In this document: one piece after another, positions 1 through 12,700 of the stretch | How the letters are laid out: each line of letters starts with the position of its first letter | Numbering within the stretch: the first letter of the stretch is position 1 | Assembly (NCBI GenBank): GCA_039090855.1 | Contig: CM077005.1 | Location: forward strand, 19,321,921-19,385,920 | Reading direction: 5' to 3' | Length of the DNA: 64,000 nt | Origin: Macrothele yani | Taxonomy: Eukaryota; Arthropoda; Arachnida; Araneae; Macrothelidae | Position numbers and translations under genes: made by a program | The notes under the pieces: model-generated | What the model saw: only the letters and a program-made list of their open reading frames with translations | The model's database searches: none | Told to the model about the DNA's origin: nothing

Positions 1-232
1 GATCCACTAAATATCCGCCGTGCGTAGGATAGGCAAGTTAAGCCGTCGGACCCCGGGTACTGGCCCCCGGTAATAAATAAGGGCATCTTTCTACCTCGTT
101 TCCGTGTCACTTTCCTATCGGGAGCGCTAGCCCAAATCTCCTAGCTTCCTCTTTCTAACGGTTGTTTAAGACCTGGGGCAAGACACTCCCTTCCTAAAAT
201 TCTCTACATATGCATATGATCATGATCGTGAG
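1..232 (+). mobile_element. SINE family 2, 3' portion cut by the window edge
   Basis: This stretch aligns by eye with the body of the full-length copy at 2069-2372, sharing GGACCCCGGGTAC, the CCCCGGTAATAAATAAGGGC segment and the tail CTCTACAT...GATCAT. The tRNA-like head would lie left of the window. No coding potential is seen. Confidence 0.75.
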
Positions 233-246
233 CAAACTTAGTCGCC

Positions 247-700
247 ACCCGGTGGCGCAGTGGTCTGAGCGATGGCTTCTGATCATTCGTCCGAGATGGG
301 TTCGGGTTCAAATCCCGGTGAAGCCGCCCCTGTGGCGCAGTGGTCTAAGCGATGGCCTCTGATAATTCGTCCGAACGGGGTCCGGGTTCGAATCCCGGTG
401 AGGCATGGATGTTGTGTTTGTCTTATGGCACTGGCTCTCTCCCTTCCCTGGAGCTAGTGACCCTAAATTAGGGACGGGCGACTGCTTATAGCCCATTGAG
501 TTGCTCACGGTGGTCGTTAAACCTCCAATCAAAAAAAAAATCCCGGTGAAGCATGGATGTTGTATTTGTCTTACGGCGCTGGCGTTCTCCCTCACCTGGA
601 ATCAGTGGCCTTAAATTCAGGACAGGCGTTTGCTTATAGCCTACTGATCGAGTTGCTCACGATGGTTATTAAACCTTCAATAAAAAAAAAAAAAAAAAAA
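247..700 (+). mobile_element. SINE family 1 copy split by a second SINE
   Basis: A tRNA-derived SINE head (box A-like TGGCGCAGTGG, box B-like GGTTCAAATCC) runs to 323. Its body (GCATGGATGTTGT... to a poly-A run) resumes at 552. Between them lies another member of the same family. The outer copy is more diverged than the inner one, as expected if it is older. Confidence 0.85.
324..537 (+). mobile_element. SINE family 1, inner copy nested in another SINE
   Basis: A complete tRNA-derived SINE: the head has box A TGGCGCAGTGG and box B GGTTCGAATCC, the body carries CCCTAAATTAGGGACGGGCG, and the 3' end has GGTCGTTAAACCTCCAATC before poly-A. The 14 bp direct repeat AAATCCCGGTGAAG lies at 310-323 and 538-551 and is a clear TSD. 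SINEs of this type are transcribed by RNA polymerase III and mobilised by a partner LINE; the A-rich tail implies a poly-A-using partner rather than the RTE-type LINE seen further right. Confidence 0.92.
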
Positions 701-704
701 AAAC

Positions 705-1103
705 TTAGTCACAGAGGAACTTAGTATTATTCTAACCAAGGTTAACAAACTGTTAACCTTGATTACAATAATACTTCTGGAGATGCTCTGAGTCTTTAAC
801 CGTGAAGCAGAAAGTGTGGGAATTTGAGATTGTTTACATGATACCCGTGTAGTTTCAACTGTGTATATTTTGGAATTGTGTGGTTTTTGGTTGCGAAAAT
901 CGTGCTAATATTAAACCGGAATGAATTATACTTCATACACGACAACACGAGTGAAGTTTTAAATTTCAACGTTATGTTTTATTTTGAATTCGCACTAACA
1001 TTTTATGCATTTCAATTTAAAATAAAAATGGGAACAAGCCGCAAAATAATTAAGAACTTTATAAATCCCACATTTCTCATACTTCGGCAGCAAGTTACGA
1101 TGC
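705..1103. other. AT-rich stretch, no gene recognised
   Basis: The region contains the short inverted repeat AGGTTAACAAACTGTTAACCT near 740-760 and otherwise unique AT-rich sequence. A 77-codon open frame at 878-1111 has no recognisable domain and is compatible with chance. Confidence 0.5.
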
Positions 1104-1115
1104 AAAATTAGAAAC

Positions 1116-1336
1116 GCCGCCCCGGTGGCGCAGTGGTCTAAGCGATGGCCTCTGATCATTCGTCCGAACGGGGTCCGGGTTCGAATCCCGTTTAGGCATG
1201 GATATTGTGTTTGTCTTACGGCACTGGCTCTCTCCCTTCCCTGGAACCAGTGACCCTAAATTAGGGACGGGCGACTGCATATAGCCCATTGAGTTGCTCA
1301 CGGTGGTCGTTAAACCTCCAACCAAAAAAAAAAAAA
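1116..1336 (+). mobile_element. SINE family 1, full-length copy
   Basis: The tRNA-like head with box A TGGCGCAGTGG and box B GGTTCGAATCC is followed by the family body and a poly-A tail. The perfect 12 bp TSD AAAATTAGAAAC lies at 1104-1115 and 1337-1348. Confidence 0.93.
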
Positions 1337-1348
1337 AAAATTAGAAAC

Positions 1349-2054
1349 ATTTGCGACGAAAGGATGGGATTCGGCCAACACAAAATGCATTGCACTATCT
1401 CTACTCTGTGGTCCTGACAATAGGGCAGAACCGTTACCTCCCTTTAAAGCCCGATCTTTTTAAGCCTGAGTACCCAATAAGCCGGCGCTGCTGCTTAGAA
1501 AAAGAAACTCATAATACAATTTCTCCGAAGTTCGACCGGCACTATTTTTATGATAAACAATATTTTAGGATAACCCGCTAAGACAGAGAAAGATTTCAAA
1601 CGCTTACACTTCTCAGTGGTTACGAACGAAGACGCTTTTTTAGATGTGTTTTCCTCCATGGAAATTTAAGTTTTTTAACTAAAATTCCTTTCAAGTGAAA
1701 CTAAGAGTTTGATACTAAACCGATTCCACTGCTTTTTCATTTCGTTTATAATTTAAGACAATTTAAGATCTTTAAAAACGAACACGGTTCCACTAATGCT
1801 TTTCTACGGAAAATCGTCTGCTTATGCATCTTGGGGGAAGCCAAAGACTCCAAAGCTGGCGGTACTACATTCACCGCGGAAGCGTAAAAACCCGGCTTCA
1901 CTTTGCTGGTATGGGTAAGGTCACCAGATATTGGAACACTGATTTGAAGGCAAAAAGGCGTGGCGTCCCCAAATCGGCAGTTCATTTGGGGACATATATA
2001 CGTACTCAAAATAAATATGCGAATCTTTTTGCGACAAAACTGCATTGCTTCAAT
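1349..2054. other. Unassigned sequence with short open frames
   Basis: Overlapping open frames occur on both strands (1351-1581 plus, 1746-2093 minus, 1824-2102 plus). None shows a domain, signal peptide or family motif that I recognise. Two overlapping opposite frames of similar length argue for chance. Confidence 0.4.
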
Positions 2055-2068
2055 AAGTGTGATATTAC

Positions 2069-2372
2069 GGGCCGCGGGTGGCCTAGTGGGCAACGTTCGT
2101 GACTGCCACGGAAAGGACCTCAGGTTCGAACGCTCGATCCACTAAATATCCGCCGTGCGTCGGATGGGCACGTTAAGCCGTCGGACCCCGGGTACCAGCC
2201 CCCGGTAATAAATAAGGGCGTCTTCCTCCCCCTTTCTACTTCGCTTCCGTGTCACTTTCCTATCGGACACTCTAGCCCAAATCTCCTATTTTCCTATTTC
2301 TAAGGGTTGTTTAAGACCTTGGGTCAGACACTCCCTTCCTAAAATCCTCTACATTTGATCATTTTGATCATC
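2069..2372 (+). mobile_element. SINE family 2, full-length reference copy
   Basis: The tRNA-like head contains GGTGGCCTAGTGGGCAACG (box A region) and AGGTTCGAACGC (box B region). The body has GGACCCCGGGTACCAGCC and AATAAATAAGGGCG, and the tail is TTGATCATTTTGATCATC with no poly-A. A perfect 14 bp TSD AAGTGTGATATTAC at 2055-2068 and 2373-2386 fixes both ends. The tail and body differ completely from SINE family 1, so this is a separate family, probably with a different LINE partner. Confidence 0.9.
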
Positions 2373-2500
2373 AAGTGTGATATTACATATGAAAATTTGT
2401 GTCTTAAAAGGATATATCTTGCAGAATGTTGGTAATTTGTATTGACAAAGTAGAATTATGATGGCGAGAACATATTAGCAAAAGTGAAATGCTTTACTTT

Positions 2501-2727
2501 TTTTTTTTTTTTTTTTTGATTGGAGATTTAACGACCACCGTGAGCAACTCAATGGGCTATAAGCAGTCGCCCGTCCCTAATTTAGGGTCACTGGTTCCAG
2601 GGAAGGGAGAGAGCCAGTGCCGTAAGACAAACACAACATCCATGCCTGACCGGGATTCGAACCCGGACCCCTTACGGACGAATGATCAGAGGCCAACGCC
2701 TTAGACCACTGCGCCACCGGGGCGGCA
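2501..2727 (-). mobile_element. SINE family 1, reverse copy
   Basis: Read on the minus strand this is a full SINE: head with TGGCGCAGTGGTCTAAGGCG, box B GGTTCGAATCC, the family body, then a poly-A tail (poly-T at 2501-2518 on plus). The flanking 9 bp repeat CTTTACTTT at 2492-2500 and 2728-2736 is the likely TSD. Confidence 0.9.
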
Positions 2728-2846
2728 CTTTACTTTATATATGTGCCGAATTAAAATCTAGCTGCACACCAAACTAATTGCATGGCGAATTTTTCATTTT
2801 TGCCAAAGGTTTTGGAGAAACTTAGATCAAGTACAGTCGAAATTTG

Positions 2847-3069
2847 ACCGCGCCAGTAGATCAGTGTCTTAGTGCTGGCCACTGACCATTCGTACCTGTG
2901 GGTACGGGTTCGAGTCCCGACTGAGACATGAATGGTGTGTATGTCTCACAGCACTTGCTATCTCTCTCTCTTCCCTAGAACGAATGTCTCCAAATTAGAG
3001 ACAGGTGCCTGCTTATAGTCCTTAGGGTTACTCGCGGTGGTCGTTAAACTCGGAAAGAAGAAGAAAAAA
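2847..3069 (+). mobile_element. SINE family 1, diverged subfamily
   Basis: The head (AGTAGATCAGTGTCTTAGTG, GGTTCGAGTCC) and body (TCTCCAAATTAGAGACAGGTG, GGTGGTCGTTAAACTC) match SINE family 1 in order but differ at many positions. The flanking 12-mers AGTCGAAATTTG (2835-2846) and AGTCAAAATTTG (3070-3081) differ by one base. The extra divergence suggests an older or distinct subfamily. Confidence 0.8.
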
Positions 3070-3081
3070 AGTCAAAATTTG

Positions 3082-5115
3082 TTTTCACAAGAAGCATGTC
3101 GGAAAATTAATACAACGAAAACTACTTTTAAGAACATTTTTCGTTAGAAATCTAACCAGCTAATGAGGAAGTGTAAATTCGAAGACATTTGAGGACAAAC
3201 ATCAAATACTGAAGACAATTTGCGTTCCCAAAGGCATTAGACTTTTTTGAAGACAGTAAACTAAATTCGAGGACTGTCCTCAGGAATTGGGGATTCTGGT
3301 CAGCTTAAGCATGGGAGGAGTTGGGAACAGTGACTCCTCTTATTCCTACCTCCATGTTTCGGAGGCTGTCAACATGTTATCGAATCGTGTATGGGCAATG
3401 GGCATGCGTGTTGTGGATATTTAGGTTAGTGTTTAGGAAGTTTGCTGTACAAGGTAGTTTGATTTGAAAGTACTCCATGTGTAATTCTTACATATGTTAG
3501 GAAAAAAATTACTATGTAAGTACTGTATAATATTTTTGCAAATGTCAATTATTTCTATATTTTTGCAAAACGGCATTTCCAACATACTTTTCCATGTCTT
3601 CTGAAGCAGAATCACGTTATGGTTGTGTAAGAGTTACATTTCAATCTGATCGAGCTAATAATTAGAAGGCTAGTTTTTCTTGTGCAATGCAATATAACAC
3701 TTCAAATTTGATTGCATCTGTTTTCTGTCCGAAATGAAATTTTGTCGATTCTTCATTTGCGACAGCGGAATTTTGTTTCGCGGGCTTCTAGTTGGACAAC
3801 ACTCTTCTAAATAATCCACTGCTCCATTTTGTCATCATTCTGCTATGTTTTTCAACTTTTCGTTAGCTAAAATAATATTAGTTTTTCATTCTTATAACTT
3901 TGTTATTAATATCTGTTACGAACTCGGCAGAAAATCCAACATCCAGTTATAGAAATGAGCAATATTATGTCACACCCCCCATAGATGCTCCCTTACAGGA
4001 AACAGCTGATGTAACTGCATAATGTCACCGATGTCATATAATTTGCTTTTTGGCTGATTTAGATTTACTTCATTAATTATTGCATCAGTGGCTTGGAGTC
4101 ATTCCATCAAGATTTCAACCAATTTTTTGGAAAATTTGCACCACACATTTTTGACCTGGATTTATTGCGATTTTTTGGGAGGTCAATCTGTTTCTAATTA
4201 CTAGGACTTTATGGATGTCTTATGCAGGGCCGTGGAGAGCGAGCTCAGGCAATAGTGCAAAAAAATCTCTGCCCCCCCTCACCTCGGCTTTTCTTCCAAC
4301 CACATAATCCATATTTCCGTTTCCTCACCTAACCCCCACCTGCCTTTCCCTACTTCCCAACAACTGGGTTGCAACTCTTCAATGTTTTTATTGCGGTGGA
4401 TAATTTTTCATATTCTCCCATCCGCTCATCAGTGATATGTCAAACAGTGGTAGTAGTATGTCAAAATTATGATTGAGTTTCAAGGTCAAGTTTTTTTTAA
4501 ATTGAAGTAAAATTAAATTTAAAAGATTTTTTTAAATAACATGTTTTAATGTGTATTGTAGTAGTAGTAGTACATGTAAATCAAATATTGTATATGTTTA
4601 CCAAATTTTATTTTAAAAACACTTTCGAAACAACACATTTTTTTTTATTACAAAACAGGATGCCTTTCCATTTACTACAGAATGGCTTTTCGTGCCTTTT
4701 TATGAGCAAAAGTGTTGATTATGTCCTGAAAGTCTAATTGACGAACAAGTGAGACTCGAAAGCCAAAGTTCCTAAGTATGACAACCTGTCTGGAGTCATG
4801 GTAGAGCACAAGAAATTCTTCACTCTTGCCAGAAGACTGAAAGATTGCTCGCCCTCAGCCACTCTAGCAGACTTAGTGCAATACAGACGTTGGGAAAGAT
4901 GCTACCAAGTTTTTGTTGGGTTAACATATTTAGAAGCTGGAGTGGAGTTAGCTATATTTTTTAATGCGTAACTTCCTTACCCTGGTGACAGTATAGCTTG
5001 AAAAATATTCGGACACCATAAAATAATAATTAGAAAAAAATTACTTTAGGAACTGGTTCTGCCCTCCCCCCTATAGGCCCGGGCCTCGGTGCTACAGCAC
5101 CGCCTCCCCCTCTCG
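3082..5115. other. AT-rich unassigned sequence
   Basis: No coding region, RNA gene or repeat family is recognised. Short open frames (3433-3615 minus, 4549-4737 plus) are low-complexity. The stretch near 4226 (CAGGGCCGTGGAGAG) resembles a hAT-type end, but no matching partner end or target duplication was found. Confidence 0.4.
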
Positions 5116-5330
5116 TCAGGCCCCCAATGACACAGTGGTCTAAGCTATGGCTTCTGACTATTCGTCTGACATGGGTCCGAGTTCGAATCCCAGTGAGGCA
5201 TGGATGTTGTGTCTGTCTTGCGGCACTGGATCTGGCCCTTCCCTGGAGTCGGTGACCCTAAATTAGGTAGAGGCGACTACCTATAGCCCACTGAGTTGCT
5301 CACGGTGGTCGTTAAACCTCCAATCAAAAA
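5116..5330 (+). mobile_element. SINE family 1, degraded copy
   Basis: The head (ACACAGTGGTCTAAGC, GTTCGAATCCCAGTGAGGC) and body (CCCTAAATTAGGTAGAGGCG, GGTGGTCGTTAAACC) match the family with several substitutions and a short A tail. No clean TSD is visible. Confidence 0.8.
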
Positions 5331-5802
5331 GATGCTTCCTATCTTTAGTTTATCGTATTGTCTCTGCGAATCAGTCTGCAACTGTTGTTTATAAGCATTG
5401 AAATCAGAAAAAAAAAAAAAATTCCTTTCTTGTTTGCTGTTTTAAAAAATAAATTTTCAAAAAGGACAATCCTTACCATATAGCAGAAAACTGACATTTG
5501 CGAATATTGCAATGAGAGTTGTAAGGCTAGCCAGACATTTCAGTTAAAAACTGGCAACACAAATCAGCCAGAGGACAGACAGTAGGTGATATTTTAGCTG
5601 ACAAAGAAAAATAGATTAGAAAATTTGAAACTGTTCCTCGTAACGTTAAAAGGTTCAAAGGCTGCAAGCGTGAGGAATTAGAAAATGCTTTATAAATCTG
5701 AATTTCTTAAGTGAATGCAGGAAATGAGACTGCTAGGGATGAAGTAATGAATGAACAAGCTAAAGAGTTAGGTATGAAAATGGGCATATGACAGAAAGGA
5801 TG

Positions 5803-6415
5803 CAGTGCTGGATTTAAGTCTTGTGGCCCTAGGCCAAATTTTCTATGTGCCTCCACCCGGCCACCCATATTTGAATTTGTCCCTATAACATTTTCAAATA
5901 AACTTATCTTTAAGTTAAGAATATAATAATTAGTATAATTTTATTGTTATATAAGTATTATTTAAATAAAAATTACTTTGATTTAACTTGTTAAATTAAT
6001 ATTTGTAAATGTAGTTAAAGAGGTTCATGCTTATCCAGGAACAACACTTTACATTTTGAATGCACTCTCGATCACACATTCAAAATGTAAAGAACTACAC
6101 TTTACATCGAATGCGCTCTCTATCGCATTCGGCGTAAAGGAACAACACTTTACGTCGCATGCGCTCTTAATCGCACTCATACAAACACGGGCGTGCTTGC
6201 AATAAAGCTATTATTACGTTCTTATTTCTTTAGTTATCATTCAAGATAAAATAAAAAATTGCCTCTACTTTATTTTATTCAAGAAAATTAAAATAATGGT
6301 ATCTCCCTTTTCTAAGTTTTTCTGTTCCATGCTATCTGTTTTTCTGGATTCTACACCTGGGGCCCTCTAAAGCCTGGGGCCCCTATGCTGTGGCTTAGTT
6401 GTAAATCTGCCGCTG
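5803..6415. mobile_element. Non-autonomous hAT-type element with 8 bp TSD
   Basis: A 613 bp element without coding sequence begins CAGTGCTGGATTTAAG and ends with the imperfect inverse GTTGTAAATCTGCCGCTG. The perfect 8 bp direct repeat AAAGGATG at 5795-5802 and 6416-6423 is the TSD length of hAT transposons. Inside (about 6040-6180) are three imperfect ~50 bp units, each with ACACTTTAC and TGC(A/G)CTC. It interrupts the left half of the Tigger relic. Confidence 0.85.
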
Positions 6416-6444
6416 AAAGGATGTTTACAACATGGATGAAAGCA

Positions 6445-6990
6445 GGTCATTCCATCTCAAATAAACCAATGCATGAAACTTTGTCATGGATTTGGTTCAT
6501 TTTTGGTACATTTCTACCTTACCATAAGATGTGTAAAAATTATTTTTTTCAAACTTTTTTGTCCTCCCGTTTTTGGGATATTGAATTTTCAAAATTGCCT
6601 AAAATCTTCAAAGTTCACTAGCCACCATAACTTTAAATGCCATTTAAACTGAGATACCTATGATAGCCACTAGACAGGTGTCATTTTGAAGCTTATGAAT
6701 AGAGCTTTCATTTGATATACAACATGACGCAATTGTAAATTTAAAAAAAAAATATTTTGAGTTTTTGGAAAAATGGAATTTTTTTTTAATTTTCAAAAAA
6801 TTCACCCTTAAATGGGTCTTTTAGAGTCTTGTGGTTAAAGAAATCTTGTAGCCAGTCAGTCCAAATTTCAAGGTGGTATCTCAATGGTGTCTTACAAAAC
6901 TGAAATCTTCTTGTTGGCAGTGACAAGGAATTAAACCCCTCAAGTCTATTTTTCTACGATTTACATTGATAACATGTGGTAAACTGAAAT
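6445..6990 (+). repeat. Left long terminal inverted repeat of the 7.2 kb element
   Basis: An AT-rich arm, pairing with 13083-13609 at high but imperfect identity with small indels. No coding potential. Confidence 0.8.
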
Positions 6991-7581
6991 GAATCCAAAA
7001 AAATATATATCTATAACTGGATTTTTAGAGAGAGAGATGTATGTGTGTGTGTCGAGGGAGATAGGGCAAGATATCTTAACAAAGGAACGCTTCAAAACAT
7101 GCAAGACAAGTCCTGACATGCTTGTGCCTGTTTATTCATGTGCCCTTCTCCCACCATTCTACTTTCCAGACAGCTTAGTTGTGGTCTGGCTCTCTGTGTG
7201 TGCACTTCAGTTCGTTCAGACAATGTGTTTTTAGTGAAGCTTTCTAGGACATTTTTGTTGTGAAGCTGCTTTATTAGTTTTTTATTAAGTTTATTTCATT
7301 AACTGTTTGATAATTACATGATTTGAAATATGGAGGAGAATAAGTGGTCAAAAAACTGTTGCAACTCTTTTAAAAAAAGGAGGTACTTGGTTTAGTAAAG
7401 ACTTGAGAAAAGTAACTGATTAGATGGTTTCACTAAATAATGAAATCAAACCACACCTGAAAGTATGCAGATTGCAGTTAGGAAAAGAGAAGCCTTATCA
7501 GATGGAAAACAATATACTTGAAAAGGAAATTCCAAGGTACTTAGAAAGAGGAGAGGTAGGCCCAATTGCCTTTGTTTCCAT

Positions 7582-9697
7582 GCCGCCGGCGAGCTGTCAC
7601 CCTACAAGCTGGAGTGTGACGTCAGATTGGCCATAAACGATCTCTTGAGCATTCAGATTCATTCGGATTTCGGGGCTTGTGCTGTAGTGTCGATTACTCG
7701 CTGCATTTCTTTGTCAATTTTAGACCTGCTTTGTCGTTTCATTCATTTTTTTCTTCGTTTGTTTTCTGTGTACAACTATCTCGAAAATACCTGGATACAC
7801 TGTTGCCCTTTGTCGTAATAACAGTTCAAAGAAAAGGAAGTTAGATGTTACATACCATGTTTTCCCATCGGATAGAGATTTCTTGAAGCAATGGGTGGTG
7901 AAATGCTGTCGAAAGGATGTATTCGATGCAAAGAAAGCTCGAATGTGTTCAGAACACTTTGATATCTCGTAGTAAGAGCGAGATCTTAGAAATTAATTGC
8001 TGAACTTGCCTCCCAGAAAAAAAAACTGAGAAACGATGCCGTGCCTACAAAAAATATGCCTTAGCAGATGAAGGAGCAAACTTCTGTTCGAAGTGAACGA
8101 TTTAAGTTCGGAGAGGTCGGAAAAAAATGCATTAAATTGAATTGAAAGTATATCTCCAATTAAACGTAAAAGTGACATCATTCCTGACAATAAAAGTGAC
8201 ATCATTCTTGACCAACATTTATCATACCGTCAACGTTATGTGAGAAGGGCGAATGTCTGAACAAAAATATAATGCAACTGAAGAGTGAAAATAATTCACT
8301 ACGGGAAGAATTATCAAACGTAAGAAAACAGTTGGTAATGGTAAAACAATGCTTTTGCCTCGAGAAAAGAAGCCTGAAAACGGAAATTAATATGAAACGC
8401 AAATGCAAGAATAGAAATTTGCCGAGCAACAGTGAAAGGTGGCCAGCTATCATAAATTTCCTTGGCCATTGTTTCACTGAAGTGCAAATTTAAACCCTTG
8501 TGTCAAAAAAGAGACCAGCAAAATGGAATGAAGAAGATATCCATGCTATTTCTCGAAAAGCATATCTTTTCATCAAAAATAAAATGCGCATACTGCTTCC
8601 AAGCATTTCCTCTCTGAAACGGTAGTGTGGTAAATTTGTGTTATCGATGGTTTAATTGAGCCCATTTTAAAGGTGATGAAAATGAATGCTATACACCTAA
8701 CCGAATTTATCTTTTGGTGAAATGAGTGTTGATTGCCGATATTGTTATGATGATGTTGCAGATAAAATTTTAGGACCGCATAGTAACGTTTTAGTAGCTA
8801 TGCTGAGAGGCTTCTGGAAAGCTTGGAAACAACCATATACTGTATTATTCCTTTGATGAGCAGATGGATCAAAAGCTGTTAACTGACATAATTCGAGCCG
8901 TTGAGCAATCAAGTTATTTAGTGCATGGAGTAATCGTGTTATTTAGTGCTGATCTTGGGAGGAGGGGGGAGCAAGGTTTAGAGGCAGCTTGGAATAACCC
9001 CAATATTGTCTTCTTTTTGAAATCCAGTAAATGAAAATCGAAAAATATGGATGTTTGCCGATGTGCCCCATCTAATTAAACTACTTCGAAATTATATATT
9101 TGATCGCGGAACAGGCTGTAGTGTGGAACCATCACTCACCAGATATTTGACCATTTGCTGGAACGTAATAACTCAGAATTAAAGGTGTTTCATAAAATAA
9201 AATGGATCCACACAAATGTAAGAGGCCCCATGAGACAGAGAATTAATTAGTTTTAGTGCCCCAGATGCAATCTAACAACATAAGCAAAGCTTAGAGTATT
9301 TTTTTCTTGAAAGAAAACAAATAGCTAATTTTATAAAATTGGTGAATGACTGATTCGACGTAATGAAATGTAGATTTCCCAGCTCCAAAGAGCCATTGCA
9401 GAGTGCTTTTGGAAAAAAAAAAAAAAAGATATTCAGCAAAAAAGCATCGAGAAGTATTCGTCATATTCCCGTTTTTTCCCAGTATATATATATATATTTT
9501 TTACTCTAATTTTAAAAATAGTTAGATGTTTGTACAATTTTTACTTAAAAATTATCTACTCAAAACTAGCTCTGTTATTTTGATTGAAAATTCACAGAGC
9601 ATACGACACTTTCTCGGTATGGCTCCGTTCGCGTTACAGCTTCGCTTATGGCCACCGTGACGTCACAGCGCAGCGAAGAGAAGCGGGAAGACGGCGC
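7582..9697 (+). pseudogene. P-element-like THAP transposase relic
   Basis: From about 7801 a THAP zinc-finger reads in one frame (CRNNSSKKRK, HVFPSD, KQWVVKCCRKD, CSEHFD), with the C-x2-H end of the C2CH finger intact. Around 8272-8400 a basic coiled-coil follows, then a P-element core (RPAKWNEEDIHAISRKAY, LLPSISSLKR), FDEMSVD-like EMSVDCRY, KILGPHSNVLVAMLRG and a DAPHLIKLL-like stretch to about 9090. This domain order is that of P-element and THAP9 transposases. Stops and frameshifts are frequent, so it is dead. The edges share inverted sequence (TGTGACGTCA...TGGCCATAA, near 7620 and 9650), consistent with terminal repeats. It interrupts the transposase-like gene of the surrounding element. 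Confidence 0.82.
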
Positions 9698-9788
9698 GGT
9701 TACGATGGACCTACCTCTCCTCCTTCTAAAGTACCTTGGGAAATTCCTCCTAAGAATTATGAGATTTCTGGTCCTAGTCATATTTAAG

Positions 9789-12700
9789 GAGTCTCAGTAT
9801 TTGGCCCCTTATGCAGCTTTAAGCCACTTAAATGTCTCTTTGAACTCCCTTGGTGAGTCTCAAGTGTGTAAGAAGAAAGTATTAAATAGATCTGAGAAGT
9901 AATGCAAAGATAAGATGGGGAAGATTAAAAAGACCTACAAATAGTTATTTTTTATTTCTGAGGATGATTTAAATGAGGAAGAATACTGTGCTGATTCAGA
10001 AATTATTCAGCAACTAAAGGAAAATTTTAAAACTACAAACAGAAGTAAAAAGCTCACGATTTTGACAGTTTTGCCCAAGAGTTGGTCCTGTAAAAGAATA
10101 GAAAGTGAATTTGGAGTAAGTAACTACATTGCAAGGAAGCCAAAAATCTTGTGAAAGAAAGGAATTTTGTCATCACCTAATACAAACCTGGAAAAATCTT
10201 ACCTGAAGACACTGGCAACTTAGTAAAGGAATTTTACTGCAATGAAGTCAGCAGGCAAATACCCGGCAAGAAAGTTTATATTTCGATCAAAGACAAATAT
10301 GGTTGTCGAACTTGTGTCCAAAAGTGTCTGATACTTGGTAATCTTAGGGAAATTTACCAACTTTTCAAGTCCAAGTACCCATCTGAAAAGATAGGATTTT
10401 CAAAATATGCTAAGTTAAGACCAAGGAACTGCATTATAGAATGAGCTAGTGGGACTCGCACTGTGTGTGTGTGTGTGTGTGTGCACAACACATCAGAATG
10501 TAAAGCTCATGATTTCTGGTGCTAATTTAAATAAAGTTACCCTGCAAGGACATGATACTCCTTTAAAGACATATCAACATTGCTTATCAAGAATTATGTG
10601 TAATCCCCAAGCACAGAAATGTTTTTAAGTGACTGTGATTCATGTCCTAGCACTGATGAATTCAAGGAAGCCTTACTGACAAGTCTTGAAGAAGAAATGA
10701 TTGATAACATACCTACAAGCAAGGGGTTTCCGTGGACCGCTGTTCGTTTGAAACTATTTGCAAAACCAGAGGATTTTATTGAAGAGTTTTCAGCCCAGCT
10801 AATCATCTTGAAGAAGCACAATTTCATCACCAAACAGCAATCTGCTTTTTTTGCAGAGAAGAAAATTACACCTTTGCCCTGACAAAGTTATGGTGACATA
10901 CGATTTTTCTGAGAACTATTCATGCATTCTGCAAGATAAAGCCCAGTCATTCCATTGGAACAACTCAGTGGAAACTGTTCATCCTTTTGTCGTGTACTAT
11001 TATGTGTGCAACTTAATTCTTGGCCCCTAACCACAAGCGATCATAGAATGTCAGCAAATGCAAATAGCTGTGTGCGATAATGGCTGATTGCAGCACCATC
11101 CAACAGCTTTTCAGACAACTGTAACCGCTTACAGCTGAAAGTTGACAGTGAAGGCAATGTCATTCAAGAAGCAACATTTGAAGCACTGCATCCTGTTTGC
11201 GTTTCAGCTGAAAAAAGTGCCGCGGAAACCCAGCAAATGATCTGTGCTGCTGTGTCCTACAGTACGTGTAAGAAGTAGTTCCAGCGGTTTAAGCAGGGAA
11301 ATTTCGATCTCCGTGATGCAGAATGTCCGGGACAGCCACAGAAAGTTGACGTGAGGAACTGGAACAACTGTTAGACGCGGATCCCTGTCGTACCCAGTCA
11401 GAGCTCGCCCAGGAACTCGGAGTAACGTTGCAAAGTGCAGGCACATTGCAAAGTGCCTGCACAAGCTTGGACGGATTCACAAGGAGGGCCGTTGGGTGTC
11501 CCACCAACTCACAGCTGCGAACAAGTCTAGACGCTATGATGTTGCTGTGTCCTTGCTCTCCAGATACAAGAAGTATTTCCTCGTCCTCGACAAGATTTTG
11601 ACCTGTGATGAGAAGTGGATCCTCTACGATAAGCTTAAGCGGCGCAAATCGTGGGTTTTTCCAGGTCAGCCTACCACCAGTACCGCCAAACTGAATATCC
11701 ATGCCAGGAAGTTGTTGCTGTGCATATGGTGGGATCAGCTCGGTGTCGTACACTATAAGTTGCTCAAACCTGATGAAAAGGTCAATGCTGAGCGTTATTG
11801 TCAGCAACTCATTCGTGTGAGTGATGCAGTGGAGGCAAAAAGGCCATACACTGGCAAGGGCAGAAGGTTGGTCCTGTTGCTTCAGGATAACACGCGTCCT
11901 CACACTGTGAAAACGACTTAAACGCGATCACCGACCTGGGATATGAGATTTTGTCCCACCCGGCGTATTCTCCAGACTTTGCCCAGTCAGATTATCACCT
12001 CTTTCGCTCCATGCAACATCACTTGAGGGATACGCACTTCACTTCGGTCGAGCAGGTCCACACAAGTATTGATAACTTTATCAACTTGAAACAGCCCTCT
12101 TTTTTTCGCAGTGGCATTCGGCAGGTCACTGACCGATGGCTCCAATGTATCCAACACGACAGGGTTTATTTCCCTGATTAGGTACGTATTCGATTTGCTA
12201 TAATTTGCTGTCAACGTGTCGTGCCTGTGGCCGAGAATTAAGTTGCATGCCTAATGCAAGGAAAATGATCAACTAAGATATGAGTTTTGTTTTCATCTCG
12301 GAATGTCTGAAACACGACACAGATGGCTGTGCAGCACAATGCAAAAATTGTAAGAGTTTTACAAATTTGTGTAACCACCACATTGATTTCCAAGGCATTG
12401 AAACGGAGTGGCATTTTTATGCCACTACACATGGTAAAGGAGTTTGTGATGGTGTTGCAGGCACAGTGCAGAGACTTGCAGCAAAGCCCAGCCTTCAAAC
12501 CCCCTCTCAAATCAGATAATGGCACCTCGGCAGCTGTTTGAGTAGGGGAAGGCAAACATATCTGTAATAAGTTTTTTTTTATATTTCAAATGATGAATAC
12601 CTGGAAGAAGAGAGATTTTTACAAGTACGATTTGATGAAGCAGTTGCGGTTACAGGAACACAGAAGTTTCATGTTTACCTCCCAGTATCAACTGAAAAAT

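Noticed and set aside
878..1111. 77-codon plus-strand open frame
   Set aside because: AT-rich composition, no domain, adjacent to a SINE; length is within chance expectation for such DNA.
4226..5100. Possible hAT-type element starting CAGGGCCGTGGAGAG
   Set aside because: I found no matching inverse end or 8 bp duplication.
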